DNA from: Odiellus spinosus
Lineage: Eukaryota > Arthropoda > Arachnida > Opiliones > Phalangiidae
Assembly: GCA_963920705.1 (NCBI GenBank)
Contig: OY987233.1
Span: 1,426,001-1,490,000 of the forward strand
Reading direction: 5' to 3'
Length of the DNA: 64,000 nucleotides
The notes beneath the pieces are model-generated. The model was not told the origin of the DNA and did no database searches. It saw only the letters and a program-made list of their open reading frames with translations. Position 1 is the stretch's first letter. Each line of letters begins with the position of its first letter. Both the position numbers and the translations under genes were made by a program. This document shows, one piece after another, positions 42,391 through 54,422 of the stretch.

Positions 42391-45300
42391 GCGAAATTTG
42401 TGGATTTATATTTGGGAAATTTGTGGATTTATACTTGGGAAATCTGTGGATTTATACTTGGGAAATTTGTGGATTTATACTTGTGAAATTTGTGAATTTA
42501 TACTTGGGAAATTTGTAGATTTATACTTGGGAAATTTGTGGATGTATACTTGGGAAATTTGTGGATTTATACTTGGGAAATTTGTGGATTTATACTTGGG
42601 AAATTTGTGGATTTATACTTTGGAAATTTTTTGATTCATACTTGGCAAATTTGTGGATCTACACTTGGTAAATTTGTGGATCTACACTTGGCAAATTTGT
42701 GGATCTACACTTGGCAAATTTGTGGATTTATAATTGGGAAATTTGTGGATTTATACTTGGGAAATTTAAGGATTTATACTTTGGAAATTTGTGGATTTAT
42801 ACTTGGGAAATTTGTGGATCTACACTTGGCAAATTTGTGGATTTACACTTGGCAATTTTTGGATTTACACTTGGGAAATTTGTGGATCTACACTTGGGAA
42901 ATTTGTGGATCTACACTTGGGAAATTTGTGGATCTACACTTGGGAAATTTGTGGATCTACACTTGGGAAATTTGTGGATCTACACTTGGGAAATTTGTGG
43001 ATCTACACTTGGGAAATTTGTGGATCTACACTTGGGAAATTTATGGATCTACCACTTGGGAAATTTGTGGATCTACACTTGGGAAATTTGTGGATCTACA
43101 CTTGGGAAATTTATGGATCTACACTTGGGAAATTTGTGGATCTACACTTGGGAAATTTGTGAATCTACACTTGGGAAATTTTTGGATCTATTCTTGGAAA
43201 ATTTGTGGATTTACACTTGGGAAATTTGTGGATCTACACTTGGGAAATTTGTGGATTTATACTTGGGAAATTTGTGGATTTATACTGGGGAAATTTGTGG
43301 ATTTATACTTGGGAAATTTGTAGATTTATATTTGGGAAATTTGTGGATTTATACTTGGGAAATTTGTGGATTTATATTTGCGAAATTTGTGGATTTATAT
43401 TTGGGAAATTTGTGGATTTATACTTGGGAAATCTGTGGATTTATACTTGGGAAATTTGTGGATTTATACTTGTGAAATTTGTGGATTTATACTTGGGAAA
43501 TTTGTAGATTTATATTTGGGAAATTTGTGGATTTATACTTAGGAAATTTGTGGATTTATACTTGGGAAATTTGTGGATTTATACTTGGGAAATTTGTGGA
43601 TTTATACTTGGGAAATTTGTGGATTTATACTTGGGAAATTTGTGGATTTATACTTTGGAAATTTGTTGATTTATACTTGGGAAATTTGTGGATTTATATT
43701 TGGGAAATTTGTGGATTTATACTTGGGAAATTTGTGGATTTATACTTGGGAAATTTGTGGATTTATACTTAGGAAATTTGTGGATTTACTCTTGGCAAAT
43801 TTGTAGATTTATACTTGGGAAATTTGTGGTTTTATATTTGGGAAATTTGTGGATTTATACTTGTTAAATTTGTGGATTTATACTTGGGAAATTAGTGGAT
43901 TTATACTTGGCAAATTTTTGGATCTACACTTGGCAAATTTGTGGATCTTCTCTTGGGAAATTTGTGGATCTACACTTGGGAAATTTATGGATCTACACTT
44001 GGGAAATTTGTGGATCTACACTTGGGAAATTTGTGGATCTACACTTGGGAAATTTGTGGATCTACACTTGGGAAATTTGTGGATCTACACTTGGGAAATT
44101 TGTGGATCTACTCTTGGGAAATTTGTGGATCTACACATGGGAAATTTGTGGATCTACACTTGGCAAATTTACGGATCTACACTTGGCAAATTTGTGGATC
44201 TACACTTGGGAAATTTGTGGATCTACACTTGGGAAATTTATGGATCTACACTTGGGAAATTTGTGGATCTACTCTTGGTAAATTTGTGGATCTACACATG
44301 GGAAATTTGTGGATCTACACTTGGGAAATTTGTGGATCTACTCTTGGGAAATTTGTGGATCTACACATGGGAAATTTGTGGATCTATACTTGGGAAATAT
44401 GTGTATCTATACTTGGGATTTTTGTGGATCTATACTTTTGAAATTTGTGGATCTATAATTGGGAAATTTGTGGACCTATACTTGGAAACTTTTTGAAATT
44501 ATTCTGGGGAAATTTGTGGATCTATACTTGGAAAATTTGTGGATATATTCTTGGGTAATTTGTGGATCTATACTTGGGAAATTTGTAGTTATATTCTTGG
44601 GAAATTTGTGGATCTATACTTGGAAAATTTTTGGATCTATTCTTAAAAAATTTGTGGATTTCCTAACTTGTGGATCTATATTGGGAAATTTGTGGATTTA
44701 TACTTGGGAAATTTGTGGATATATCCTTGGGTAATTTGTGGATCTATTCTTGGGAAATTTGTGGATCTATTCTTGGAAAATTTTTGGATCTATGCATGGG
44801 AAATTTGTGGATCTATACTTGGGAAATTTCTGGATCTATACTTGGGAAATTTGTGGATCTATACTTAAGAAATTTGTGGATATATTCTTGGGTTATTTGT
44901 GGATCTATAATTGTTACATTTTTGGACCTATACTTGTAATATTTTTGTGGAATTATTCTGGGGAAATTTGTGGATATATGCTTGGTAAATTTGTGGACCT
45001 ATACTTGGGAACTTTGTGGAATTATTCTAGAGAAATTTGTGGATCTATTCTCGGGAAATTTGTGGACCTATTCTTAGGAAATTTGTGGATGTATACTTGG
45101 TAAATTTGTGGGTCTATACTTGGGAAATTTGTTGATCTATACTTGGGAAATTTGTGGATCTATTCTTGGGAAATTTGTGGATATATTCTTGGGTAATTTG
45201 TGGACCTATACTTGGAAACTTTTTGGAATTATTCTGGGGAAATTTGTGGATCTATACTTGGAACATTTTTGGATATATTCTTGGGTAATTTGTGGATCTA

Positions 45301-46557
45301 TACTTGGGAAATTTGTAGATCTATTCTTGGGAAATTTGTGGATCTATTCCTGGGAAATTTGTGGACATATTCTTAGGAAATTTGTGGATTTCCTAACTTG
45401 GTAAATTTGTGGATCTATATTGGGAGATTTGTGGATTTATCCTTGGGTAATTTGTGGATCTATACTTGGGAAATTTGTGGATCTATAATTGGGAAATTTG
45501 TTGATCTATACTTGGGAAATTTATGGATCTATGCTTATGAGATTTGTGGATCTATACTTGGTAAATTTGTGGATCTATACTTTGGAAATTTGTGGATCTA
45601 TACTTGGAAAATTTGTGGATATATTCTTGGGTAATTTGTGGATCTATAATTGTTAAATTTTTGGACCTATACTTGGGAAATTTGTCGACCTATACTTGGG
45701 AAATTTGTGGATCTATGCTTAGGAAATTTGTGGATCAATTCTTGGGAAATTTGTGGATCTATTCTTGGGAAATTTGTGGATCTATTCTTGGGAAATTTGT
45801 GGATCTATACTTGGGAAATTTGTGGATCTATACTTGGAAAATTTGTTTATCTATACTTAAGAAATTTGTGGATATATTCTTGGGTAATTTGTGGATCTAT
45901 AATTGTTACATTTTTGGACCTATACTTGGGATATTTTTGTGGAATTATTCTGGGGAAATTTGTGGATAAATGCTTGGTAAATTTGTCGACCTATACTTGG
46001 GAACTTTGTGGAATTATTCTAGGGAAATTTGTGGATATATTCTTGGGTAATTTTTGGATCTATTCTCGGGAAATTTGTGGACCTATTTTTAGGAAATTTG
46101 TGGATGTATAAGTGGTAAATTTGTGGGTCTATACTTGGGAAATTTGTTGATCTATACTTGGGAAATTTGTCGACCTATACTTGGGAAATTTGTTGATCTA
46201 TGCTTAGGAAATTTTTATATCTATAATTGGGAAATTTGTGCATCTATGCATAGGAGATTTGTGAATCTATACTTGGTACATCTGTGGATCTATACTTTGG
46301 AATTTTGTGGATCTATACTTGGAAATTTTGTGGATCTATACTTGGAAATTTTGTGGATCTATACTTGGAAATTTTGTGGAATTATTCTGGGGAAATTTGT
46401 GGATCTATGCTTGGGAACTTTGTGGACCTATACTTGGCAAATTTGTGGATCTATGCTTAGGAAATTTGTTGATCTATTCTTGGGAAATTTGTGGATCTAT
46501 ACTTGGGAAATTTGTGGATCTATACATGGAAAATTTGTGGATCTATTCTTCGAAAAT

Positions 46558-47850
46558 TTATGGATCTATACTTGTTAAATTTGTTGGTCTATACCTGGGA
46601 AATTTGTGGATCTATACTTGGGAAATTTGTGGATCTATACTTGGGAAATTTGTGGATCTATAATTGGGAAATTTGTGGATATTCTTGAGAAACTTGTGGA
46701 TCTATTCTTGGGAAATATGTGGATCTATATTCGAGATATTTGTGCACCTATACTTGGGAACTTTGTGGAATTATTTTGAGGAAATTTGTGGATCTATGCT
46801 TAGGAAATTTGTGGATCTATACTTGGGAAATTTGTGGATCTTTACTTGGAAAATTTGTGGATCTATGCTTAGGAAGTTTGTGGATCTATTCTTGGGAAAT
46901 TTGTGGATCTATACTTGGGAAATTTGTGGACCTATACTTGGGAAATTTGTGGATCTATGCTTAGGAAATTTGTTGATCTATTCTTGGGAAATTTGTGGAT
47001 CTATACTTGGGAAATTTGTGGATCTATACATGGAAAATTTATGGATCTATACTTGTTAAATTTGTTGGTCTATACCTGGGAAATTTGTGGATCTATACTT
47101 GGGAAATTTGTGGATCTATACTTGGGAAATTTGTGGATCTATAATTGGGAAATTTGTGGATATTCTTGAGAAACTTGTGGATCTATTCTTGGGAAATATG
47201 TGGATCTATATTCGAGATATTTGTGCACCTATACTTGGGAACTTTGTGGAATTATTTTGAGGAAATTTGTGGATCTATGCTTAGGAAATTTGTGGATCTA
47301 TACTTGGGAAATTTGTGGATCTTTACTTGGAAAATTTGTGGATCTATGCTTAGGAAGTTTGTGGATCTATTCTTGGGAAATTTGTGGATCTATACTTGGG
47401 AAATTTGTGGATCTATGCTTAGGAAATTTGTGGATCAATACTTGGTAAATTTGTGGATCTATACTTTGGAAATTTGTGGATCTATACCTGGAAAATTTGT
47501 GGATATATTCTTGGGTAATTTGTGGATCTATAATTGTTAAATTTTTGGATCTATACTTGGGAAATTTGTGGATCTATACTTGGGAAATTTGTGGATCTAT
47601 GCTTGGGAACTTTGTGGACCTATCTATACTTGGTAAATTTGTTGGTCTATACCTGGGAAATTTGTGGATCTATACTTGGGAAATTTGTGGATCTATACTT
47701 GGGAAATTTGTGGATCTATAATTGGGAAATTTGTGGATATTCTTGAGAAACTTGTGGATCTATTCTTGGGAAATATGTGGATCTATATTCGAGATATTTG
47801 TGCACCTATGCTTGGAAACTTTGTGGAATTATTTTGAGGAAATTTGTGGA
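46558..47850 (+). repeat. 481-bp tandem repeats in the diverged domain
   Basis: The block from ACTTGTTAAATTTGTTGGTC through GGATATTCTTGAGAAACTTG, ATATTCGAGATATTTG and GGAATTATTTTGAGG occurs near 46,570 and 47,051 (offset 481 bp, 21 units minus 2). A partial third copy begins near 47,629. Copies one and two look nearly identical until about 46,930 and 47,411. Confidence 0.8.
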
Positions 47851-49046
47851 TCTATGCTTAGGAAATTTGTGGACTTATGCTTAAGAAATTTGTGGATCTA
47901 TACTTGGGAAATTTGTGGATCTATACTTGGGAAATTTGTGGATCTATGCTTAGGAAATTTGTGGATCAATACTTGGTAAATTTGTGGATCTATACTTTGG
48001 AAATTTGTGGATCTATACCTGGAAAATTTGTGGATATATTCTTGGGTAATTTGTGGATCTATAATTGTTAAATTTTTGGATATATACTTGGGAAATTTGT
48101 GGATCTATTCTTGGGAAATTTGTGGATCTATGCTTAGGAAATTTGTGGATTTATGCTTAGGAAATTTGTGGATCTATACTTGGGAAATTTGTGGATCTTT
48201 ACTTGGAAAATTTGTGGATCTATGCTTAGGAAGTTTGTGGATCTATTCTTGGGAAATTTGTGGATCTATACTTGGGAAATTTGTGGATCTATGCTTAGGA
48301 AATTTGTGGATCTATACTTGGTAAATTTGTGGATCTATACTTTGGAAATTTGTGGATCTATACCTGGAAAATTTGTGGATATATTCTTGGGTAATTTGTG
48401 GATCTATAATTGTTAAATTTTTGGATCTATACTTGGGAAATTTGTGGATCTATTCTTGGGAAATTTGTGGATCTATGCATGGGAAATTTGTGGGTCTATA
48501 CTTGGGAAATTTGTGGATCTATACTTGGGAAATTTGTGGATCTATTCTTAAGAAATTTGTGGATATATTCTTGGGTAATTTGTGGTTCTATAATTGTTAC
48601 ATTTTTGGACCTATACTTGGTATATTTTTGTGGAATTATTATGGGGAAATTTGTGGATATATGCTTGGTAAATTTGTGGATTTATTCTTGGGAAATTTGT
48701 GGATCTATACTTGGGAAATTTGTGGATCTATACTTGGGAAATTTGTGGATCTATACATTGAAAATTTGTGGATCTATTCTTGAAAATTTGTGGATCTATA
48801 CTTGGTAAATTTGTGGATCTATAATTGAGAAATTTGTGGATCTATTCTTGAGTAATTTGTGGATCTATGCTTAGGAGATTTGTGGATCTATACTTGGAAA
48901 ATTTGTGGATATATTCTTGGGTAATTTGTGGATATATAATTGTTAAGTTTTTGGACCTATACTTAGTAAATTTTTGTGGATCTATGCTTGAGAAATTTGT
49001 CGACCTATACTTAGGAAATTTGTGGATCTTTTCTTGGGAAATTTGT

Positions 49047-49145
49047 GGATCTACACTTGGGAAATTTGTGGATTTATACTTGGGAAATTTGTGGATTTAT
49101 ACTTGGGAAATTTGTGGATCTACACTTGGGAAATTTGTAGATCTA
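49047..49145 (+). repeat. Small island of core-type units
   Basis: Four units of the core classes (ATCTACACTT, two ATTTATACTT, ATCTACACTT) sit inside an otherwise ATCTATACTT/ATCTATTCTT environment. The island is about 100 bp with clean edges, which fits a short gene-conversion tract or small duplication from the core. Confidence 0.7.
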
Positions 49146-50247
49146 TTCTTGGGATATTTGTGGATCTATACTTGGAAAATTTGGGGATATATTCTTGGTT
49201 AATTTATGGATCTATAATTGGGAAATTTTTGGACCTATACTTGGTAAATTTTTTGGAATTATTCTAGGGAAATTATTGGATCTATGCTTGGGAAATTTTT
49301 GGATCTATGCTTAGGAAATTTGTGGATCTATACTTGGGAAATTTGTGGACCTAGGCTTATGAAATTTGTGGATCTATTATTGGGAAATTTGTGTATCTAT
49401 ACTTGGGAAATTTGTGGATCTATTCTTGGGAAATTTGTGGATCTATACTTGGGAAATTTGTGGATCTATGCTTAGGAAATTTGTGGATCTATACTTGGTA
49501 AATTTGTGGATCTATACTAGGGAAATTTGTGATCTATAATTGGGAAATTTGTGGATCTATTCTTGAGTAATTTTTGGATCTATTCTTGGAAATTTGTGGA
49601 TCTATACTTGGGAAATTTGTGGATCTATAAATGGAAAATTTGTGGATATATACTTGGGAAATTTGTGGATCTACACTTGGAAATTTGTGGATCTATACTT
49701 GGAAAATTTGGGGATATATTCTTGGGTAATTTGTGGATCTATAATTGGGAAATGTTTGGACCTATACTTGGTAAATTTTTGTGGGAAATTTGTGGATCTA
49801 TGCTTGGGAAATTTGTGGAGCTATACTTGGGTAATTTGTGGATCTATAATTGGGTAATTTGTGGATCTATTCCTTGAAAATTTGTGGATCTAAGCTTGGG
49901 AAATTTGTGGATCTAAACCTGGTAAATTTGTGGATCTATGCTTAGGAGATTTGTGGATCTATAATTGTTAAATTTTTGGACCTATACTTAGTAAATTATT
50001 GTGGATCTATGCTTGGGAAATTTGTCGACGTATACTTGGGAAATTTGTGTATCTATTCTTGGGAAATTTGTGGATCTATTTTTGGAAAATTTTTGGATCT
50101 ATACTTGGGTAATTTGTGGATCTATAATTGGGTAATTTGTGGATCTATTCCTTGAAAATTTGTGGATCTAAGCTTGGGAAATTTGTGGATCTATGCTTAG
50201 GAGATTTGTGGATCTATACTTGGAAAATTTGTGGATATATTCTTGGG

Positions 50248-53200
50248 TAATTTGTGGATCTACACTTGGGAAATTTGTGGATCTACACTTGGGAAATTTG
50301 TGGATCTACACTTGGGAAATTTGTGGATTTATACTTGGGAAATTTGTGGATTTATACTTGGGAAATTTGTGGATTTATACTTGGGAAATTTGTGGATCTA
50401 CACTTGGGAAATTTGTAGATCTACACTTGGGAAATTTGTAGATCTACACTTGGAAATTTGTGGATCTACACTTGGGAAATTTGTGTATCTACACTTTGGA
50501 AATTTGTGGATTTATACTTGGGAAATTTGTGGATTTATACTTGGGAAATTTGTGGATTTATACTTGGGAAATTTGTGGATTTATGCTTGGGAAATTTGTT
50601 GATTTATATTTGCGAAATTTGTGGATTTATATTTTGGAAATTTGTGGATTTCTACTTGGGAAATTTGTTGATTTATACTTGGGAAATTTGTGGATTTATA
50701 CTTGGGAAATTTGTGGATTTATACTTGTGAAATTTGTGGATTTATACTTGGGAAATTTGTAGATTTATACTTGGGAAATTTGTGGATTTATACTTAGGAA
50801 ATTTGTGGATTTATACTTGGAAAATTTGTGGATTTATACTTGGGAAATTTGTGGATTTATACTTGGGAAATTTGTGGATTTATACTTGGGAAATTTGTGG
50901 ATTTATACTTGGGAAATGTGTTTATTTATACTTGGAAAATTTGTGGATTTATACTTGGAAAATTTGTAGATTTATACTTGGGAAATTTGTGGATTTATAT
51001 TTGGGAAATTTGTGGATTTATACTTGGGAAATTTGTGGATTTATACTTGGGAAATTTGTGGATTTATACTTGGGAAATTTGTGGATTTACTCTTGGCAAA
51101 TTTGTAGATTTATACTTGGGAAATTTGTGGATTTATATTTGGGAAATTTGTGGATTTATACTTGGGAAATTTGTGGATTTATACTTGGGAAATTAGTGGA
51201 TTTATACTTGGCAAATTTGTGGATCGACACTTGGCAAATTTACGGATCTACACTTGGCAAATTTGTGGATCTACACTTGGCAAATTTGTGGATCTACACT
51301 TGGGAAATTTATGGATCTACACTTGGGAAATTTGTGGATCTACACTTGGGAAATTTGTGGATCTACACTTGGGAAATTTGTGGATCTACACTTGGGAAAT
51401 TTGTGGATCTACACTTGGGAAATTTGTGAATCTACACTTGTAAAATTTTTGGATCTATTCTTGGAAAATTTGTGGATCTACACTCGGGAAATTTGTGGAT
51501 CTACACTTGGGAAATTTGTGGATTTATACTTGGGAAATTTGTGGATTTATACTGGGGAAATTTGTGGATTTATACTTGGGAAATTTGTGGATTTATGCTT
51601 GGGAAATTTGTGGATTTATATTTGCGAAATTTGTGGATTTACATTTGGGAAATTTGTGGATTTATACTTGGGAAATTTGTGGATTTATACTTGGGAAATT
51701 TGTGGATTTATACTTGTGAAATTTGTGGATTTATACTTGGGAAATTTGTAGATTTATATTTGGGAAATTTGTGGATTTATACTTAGGAAATTTGTGGATT
51801 TATACTTGGGAAATTTGTGGATTTATACTTGGGAAATTTGTGGATTTATACTTGGGAAATTTTTGGATTTATACTTGGGAAATTTGTAGATTTATACTTG
51901 GGAAATTTGTGGATTTATATTTGGGAAATTTGTGGATTTATACTTGGGAAATTTGTGGATTTATACTTGGGAAATTTGTGGATTTATACTTAGGAAATTT
52001 GTGGATTTACTCTTGGCAAATTTGTAGATTTATACTTGGGAAATTTGTGGATTTATATTTGGGAAATTTGTGGATTTATACTTGGGAAATTTGTGGATTT
52101 ATACTTGGGAAATTAGTGGATTTATACTTGACAAATTTACGGATCTACACTTGGCAAATTTGTGGATCTACACTTGGGAAATTTGTGGATCTACACTTGG
52201 GAAATTTATGGATCTACACTTGGGAAATTTGTGGATCTACTCTTGGGAAATTTGTGGATCTACACATGGGAAATTTGTGGATCTACACTTGGGAAATTTG
52301 TGGATCTACACTTGGGAAATTTGTGGATCTACTCTTGGGAAATTTGTGGATCTACACATGGGAAATTTGTGGATCTACATTTGGCAAATTTACGGATCTA
52401 CACTTGGCAAATGTACGGATCTACACTTGGCAAATTTGTGGATCTACACTTGGGAAATTTGTGGATTTATACTTGGGAAATTTGTGGATTTATACTTGGG
52501 AAATTTGTGGATTTATACTTGGGAAATTTGTAGATTTATACTTGGGAAATTTGTGGATTTATATTTGGGAAATTTGTGGATTTATACTTGGGAAATTTGT
52601 GGATTTATACTTGGGAAATTTGTGGATTTATACTTAGGAAATTTGTGGATTTACTCTTGGCAAATTTGTAGATTTATACTTGGGAAATTTGTGGATTTAT
52701 ATTTGGGAAATTTGTGGATTTATACTTGGGAAATTAGTGGATTTATACTTGGCAAATTTACGGATCTACACTTGTCAAATTTGTGGATCTACACTTGGGA
52801 AATTTGTGGATCTACACTTGGGAAATTTGTGGATCTACACTTGGGAAATTTATGGATCTACACTTGGGAAATTTGTGGATCTACACTTGGGACATATGTG
52901 GATCTAGACTTGGAAATTTATACTTGGGAAATTTGTGGATTTATACTTGGGAAATTTGTGGATCTACACTTGTCAAATTTGTGGATCTACACTTGGAAAA
53001 TTTGTGGATCTACACTTGCGAAATTTTTGAATCAACACTTGGGAAATTTGTGGATCTACACTTAGGAAATTTGTGTATGTACACTTGGGAAATTTGTGGA
53101 TTTATACTTGGGAAATTTGTGAATCTACACTTGCGAAATTTTTGGAACTACACTTAGGAAATTTGTGGATCTACACTTGGGAAATTTGTGGATTTATACT

Positions 53201-53625
53201 TGGGAAAAATTTGTGGATTTATACTTGGGAAATTTGTGGATCTACACTTGGGAAATTTGTAGATCTACACTTGGGAAATTTGTAGATCTACACTTGGGAA
53301 ATTTGTAGATCTACACTTGGGAAATTTGTAGATCTACACTTTGGAAATTTGTGGATCTACACTTGGGAAATTTGTGGATCTACACTTGGGAAATTTGTGG
53401 ATCTACACTTGGGACATTTGTGGATCTAGACTTGGGAGATTTTTGAATTTATACTTGGGAAATTTATGGATTTATACTTGGGAAATTTGTAGATCTACAC
53501 TTGTCAAATTTGTGGATCTACACTTGGAAAATTTGTGGATCTACACTTGCGAAATTTTTGAATCTACACTTAGGAAATTTGTGTATGTACACTTGGGAAA
53601 TTTGTGGATTTATACTTGGGAAATT
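50248..53625 (+). repeat. 3.4-kb island of core-type array in diverged DNA
   Basis: At about 50,248 the units switch abruptly from the diverged class to core ATCTACACTT and ATTTATACTT classes, and switch back at about 53,625. The content resembles 36.4–44.3 kb: the order GTAGATCTACACTT, shortened ACTTGGAAATTTGTGG, TGTGTATCTACAC, then ATTTATGCTT and ATTTCTACTT units near 50,400–50,660 matches 36,410–36,650 closely, with a few substitutions. It is best read as a copy of core sequence placed in the old flank. Confidence 0.8.
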
Positions 53626-54380
53626 TGTGGATCTATAATTGGGAAATTTTTGGACCTATACTTAGTAAATTTTTTGGAATTCTTCTACGGAAATTTGTTG
53701 ATCTATGCTTGGGAAATTTGTGGACCTATGCTTAGGAAATTTGTGGATCTATTCTTGTGAAATTTGTGGATCTATACTTCGGAAATTTGTTTATCTACAC
53801 TTGGAAATTTGTGGATCTATTCTTGTGAAATTTGTGGATCTATACTTCGGAAATTTGTTTATCTACACTTAGAAATTTGTGGATCTATACTTGGAAAATT
53901 TGGGGATATAATCTTGGGTAATTTGTGGTTATATAATTGTTAAATTTTTGGACCTATACTTGGGAAATGTTTGGATCTATGCTTAGGAAATTTGAGGATC
54001 TATTCTTGGGAAATTTGTGGATCTATTCTTGGAAAATTTGTGGATCTATACTTGGTAAATTTGTGGGTCTATACTTGGGAAATTTGTGGATCTATACTTA
54101 AGTAATTTGTGGATCAATAATTGTTACATTTTTGGACCTATACTTGGAAAATTTTTGTGGAATTATTCTGGGGAAATTTGTGGATCTATGCTTGGTAAAT
54201 TTGTGGATCTATACTTGGGAAATTGGTGGATCTATACATGGAAAATGTTTGGATCTATTCTTGAAAATTTGTGGATCTATACTTGAGTAATTTGTGGATC
54301 TATTCTTGGGATATTTGTGGATCTATACTTGGAAAATTTGTGGATCTATACTTGGAAAATTAGGGGATATATTCTTGGTT

Positions 54381-54422
54381 AATTTGTGGATCTATAATTT
54401 ACCAAGTATAGATCCACAAATT
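54381..54422. repeat. Orientation switch point with a 16-bp perfect inverted repeat
   Basis: Left arm AATTTGTGGATCTATA (54,381–54,396), loop ATTTACCAAG (54,397–54,406), right arm TATAGATCCACAAATT (54,407–54,422). Left of this point every unit reads on the plus strand; right of it every unit reads on the minus strand until the array ends. Beyond the perfect arms, pairing continues imperfectly because both sides are satellite. Confidence 0.95.

Larger units (their letters stand above)
1..54396 (+). repeat. Forward arm of a 23-bp satellite array
   Basis: About 54 kb of head-to-tail 23-bp units, already under way at base 1, so the left end is outside the window. The core unit has GGGAAATTTGTGG followed by ATCTACACTT or ATTTATACTT. 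Common single-unit variants are GGCAAATTT, GGAAAATTT, CGGAAATTT, a shortened GCAAATTT, GGGACATTT with CTAGACTT, and TTTGGGGATT. The strand shown is G-rich over C (6 G to 3 C in the C-type unit, 6 to 1 in the T-type unit). I found no foreign insertion longer than about one unit. All open frames here come from the repeat: the unit has no TAA, TAG or TGA on this strand, and 23 is not divisible by 3, so all three frames stay open over hundreds of bases. This is a satellite or large minisatellite; a centromeric or heterochromatic location is plausible but not shown by sequence. Confidence 0.97.
44381..54396 (+). repeat. Diverged satellite domain (CTATACTT / CTATTCTT class)
   Basis: From about 44,381 the dominant unit changes to ATCTATACTT and ATCTATTCTT, with frequent ATCTATGCTTAGG, GGACCTATACTT, GGAATTATTCTGGGG, ATATATTCTTGGGTAATT and ATCTATAATTGTTAAATT variants. 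Substitution and indel load per unit is clearly higher than in 1–44 kb, and exact long duplications are rarer. Short irregular joins such as GGATTTCCTAACTTG (near 44,656 and 45,388) appear. Core-type units return only in islands. Confidence 0.9.

Noticed and set aside
1..54396. CENP-B box or telomere-type repeat
   Set aside because: No CENP-B-box-like core (TTCG…A…CGGG) and no TTAGG or TTAGGG runs were found. GGGAAATTT resembles Rel/NF-kB half-sites only loosely and gives no basis for a regulatory call.
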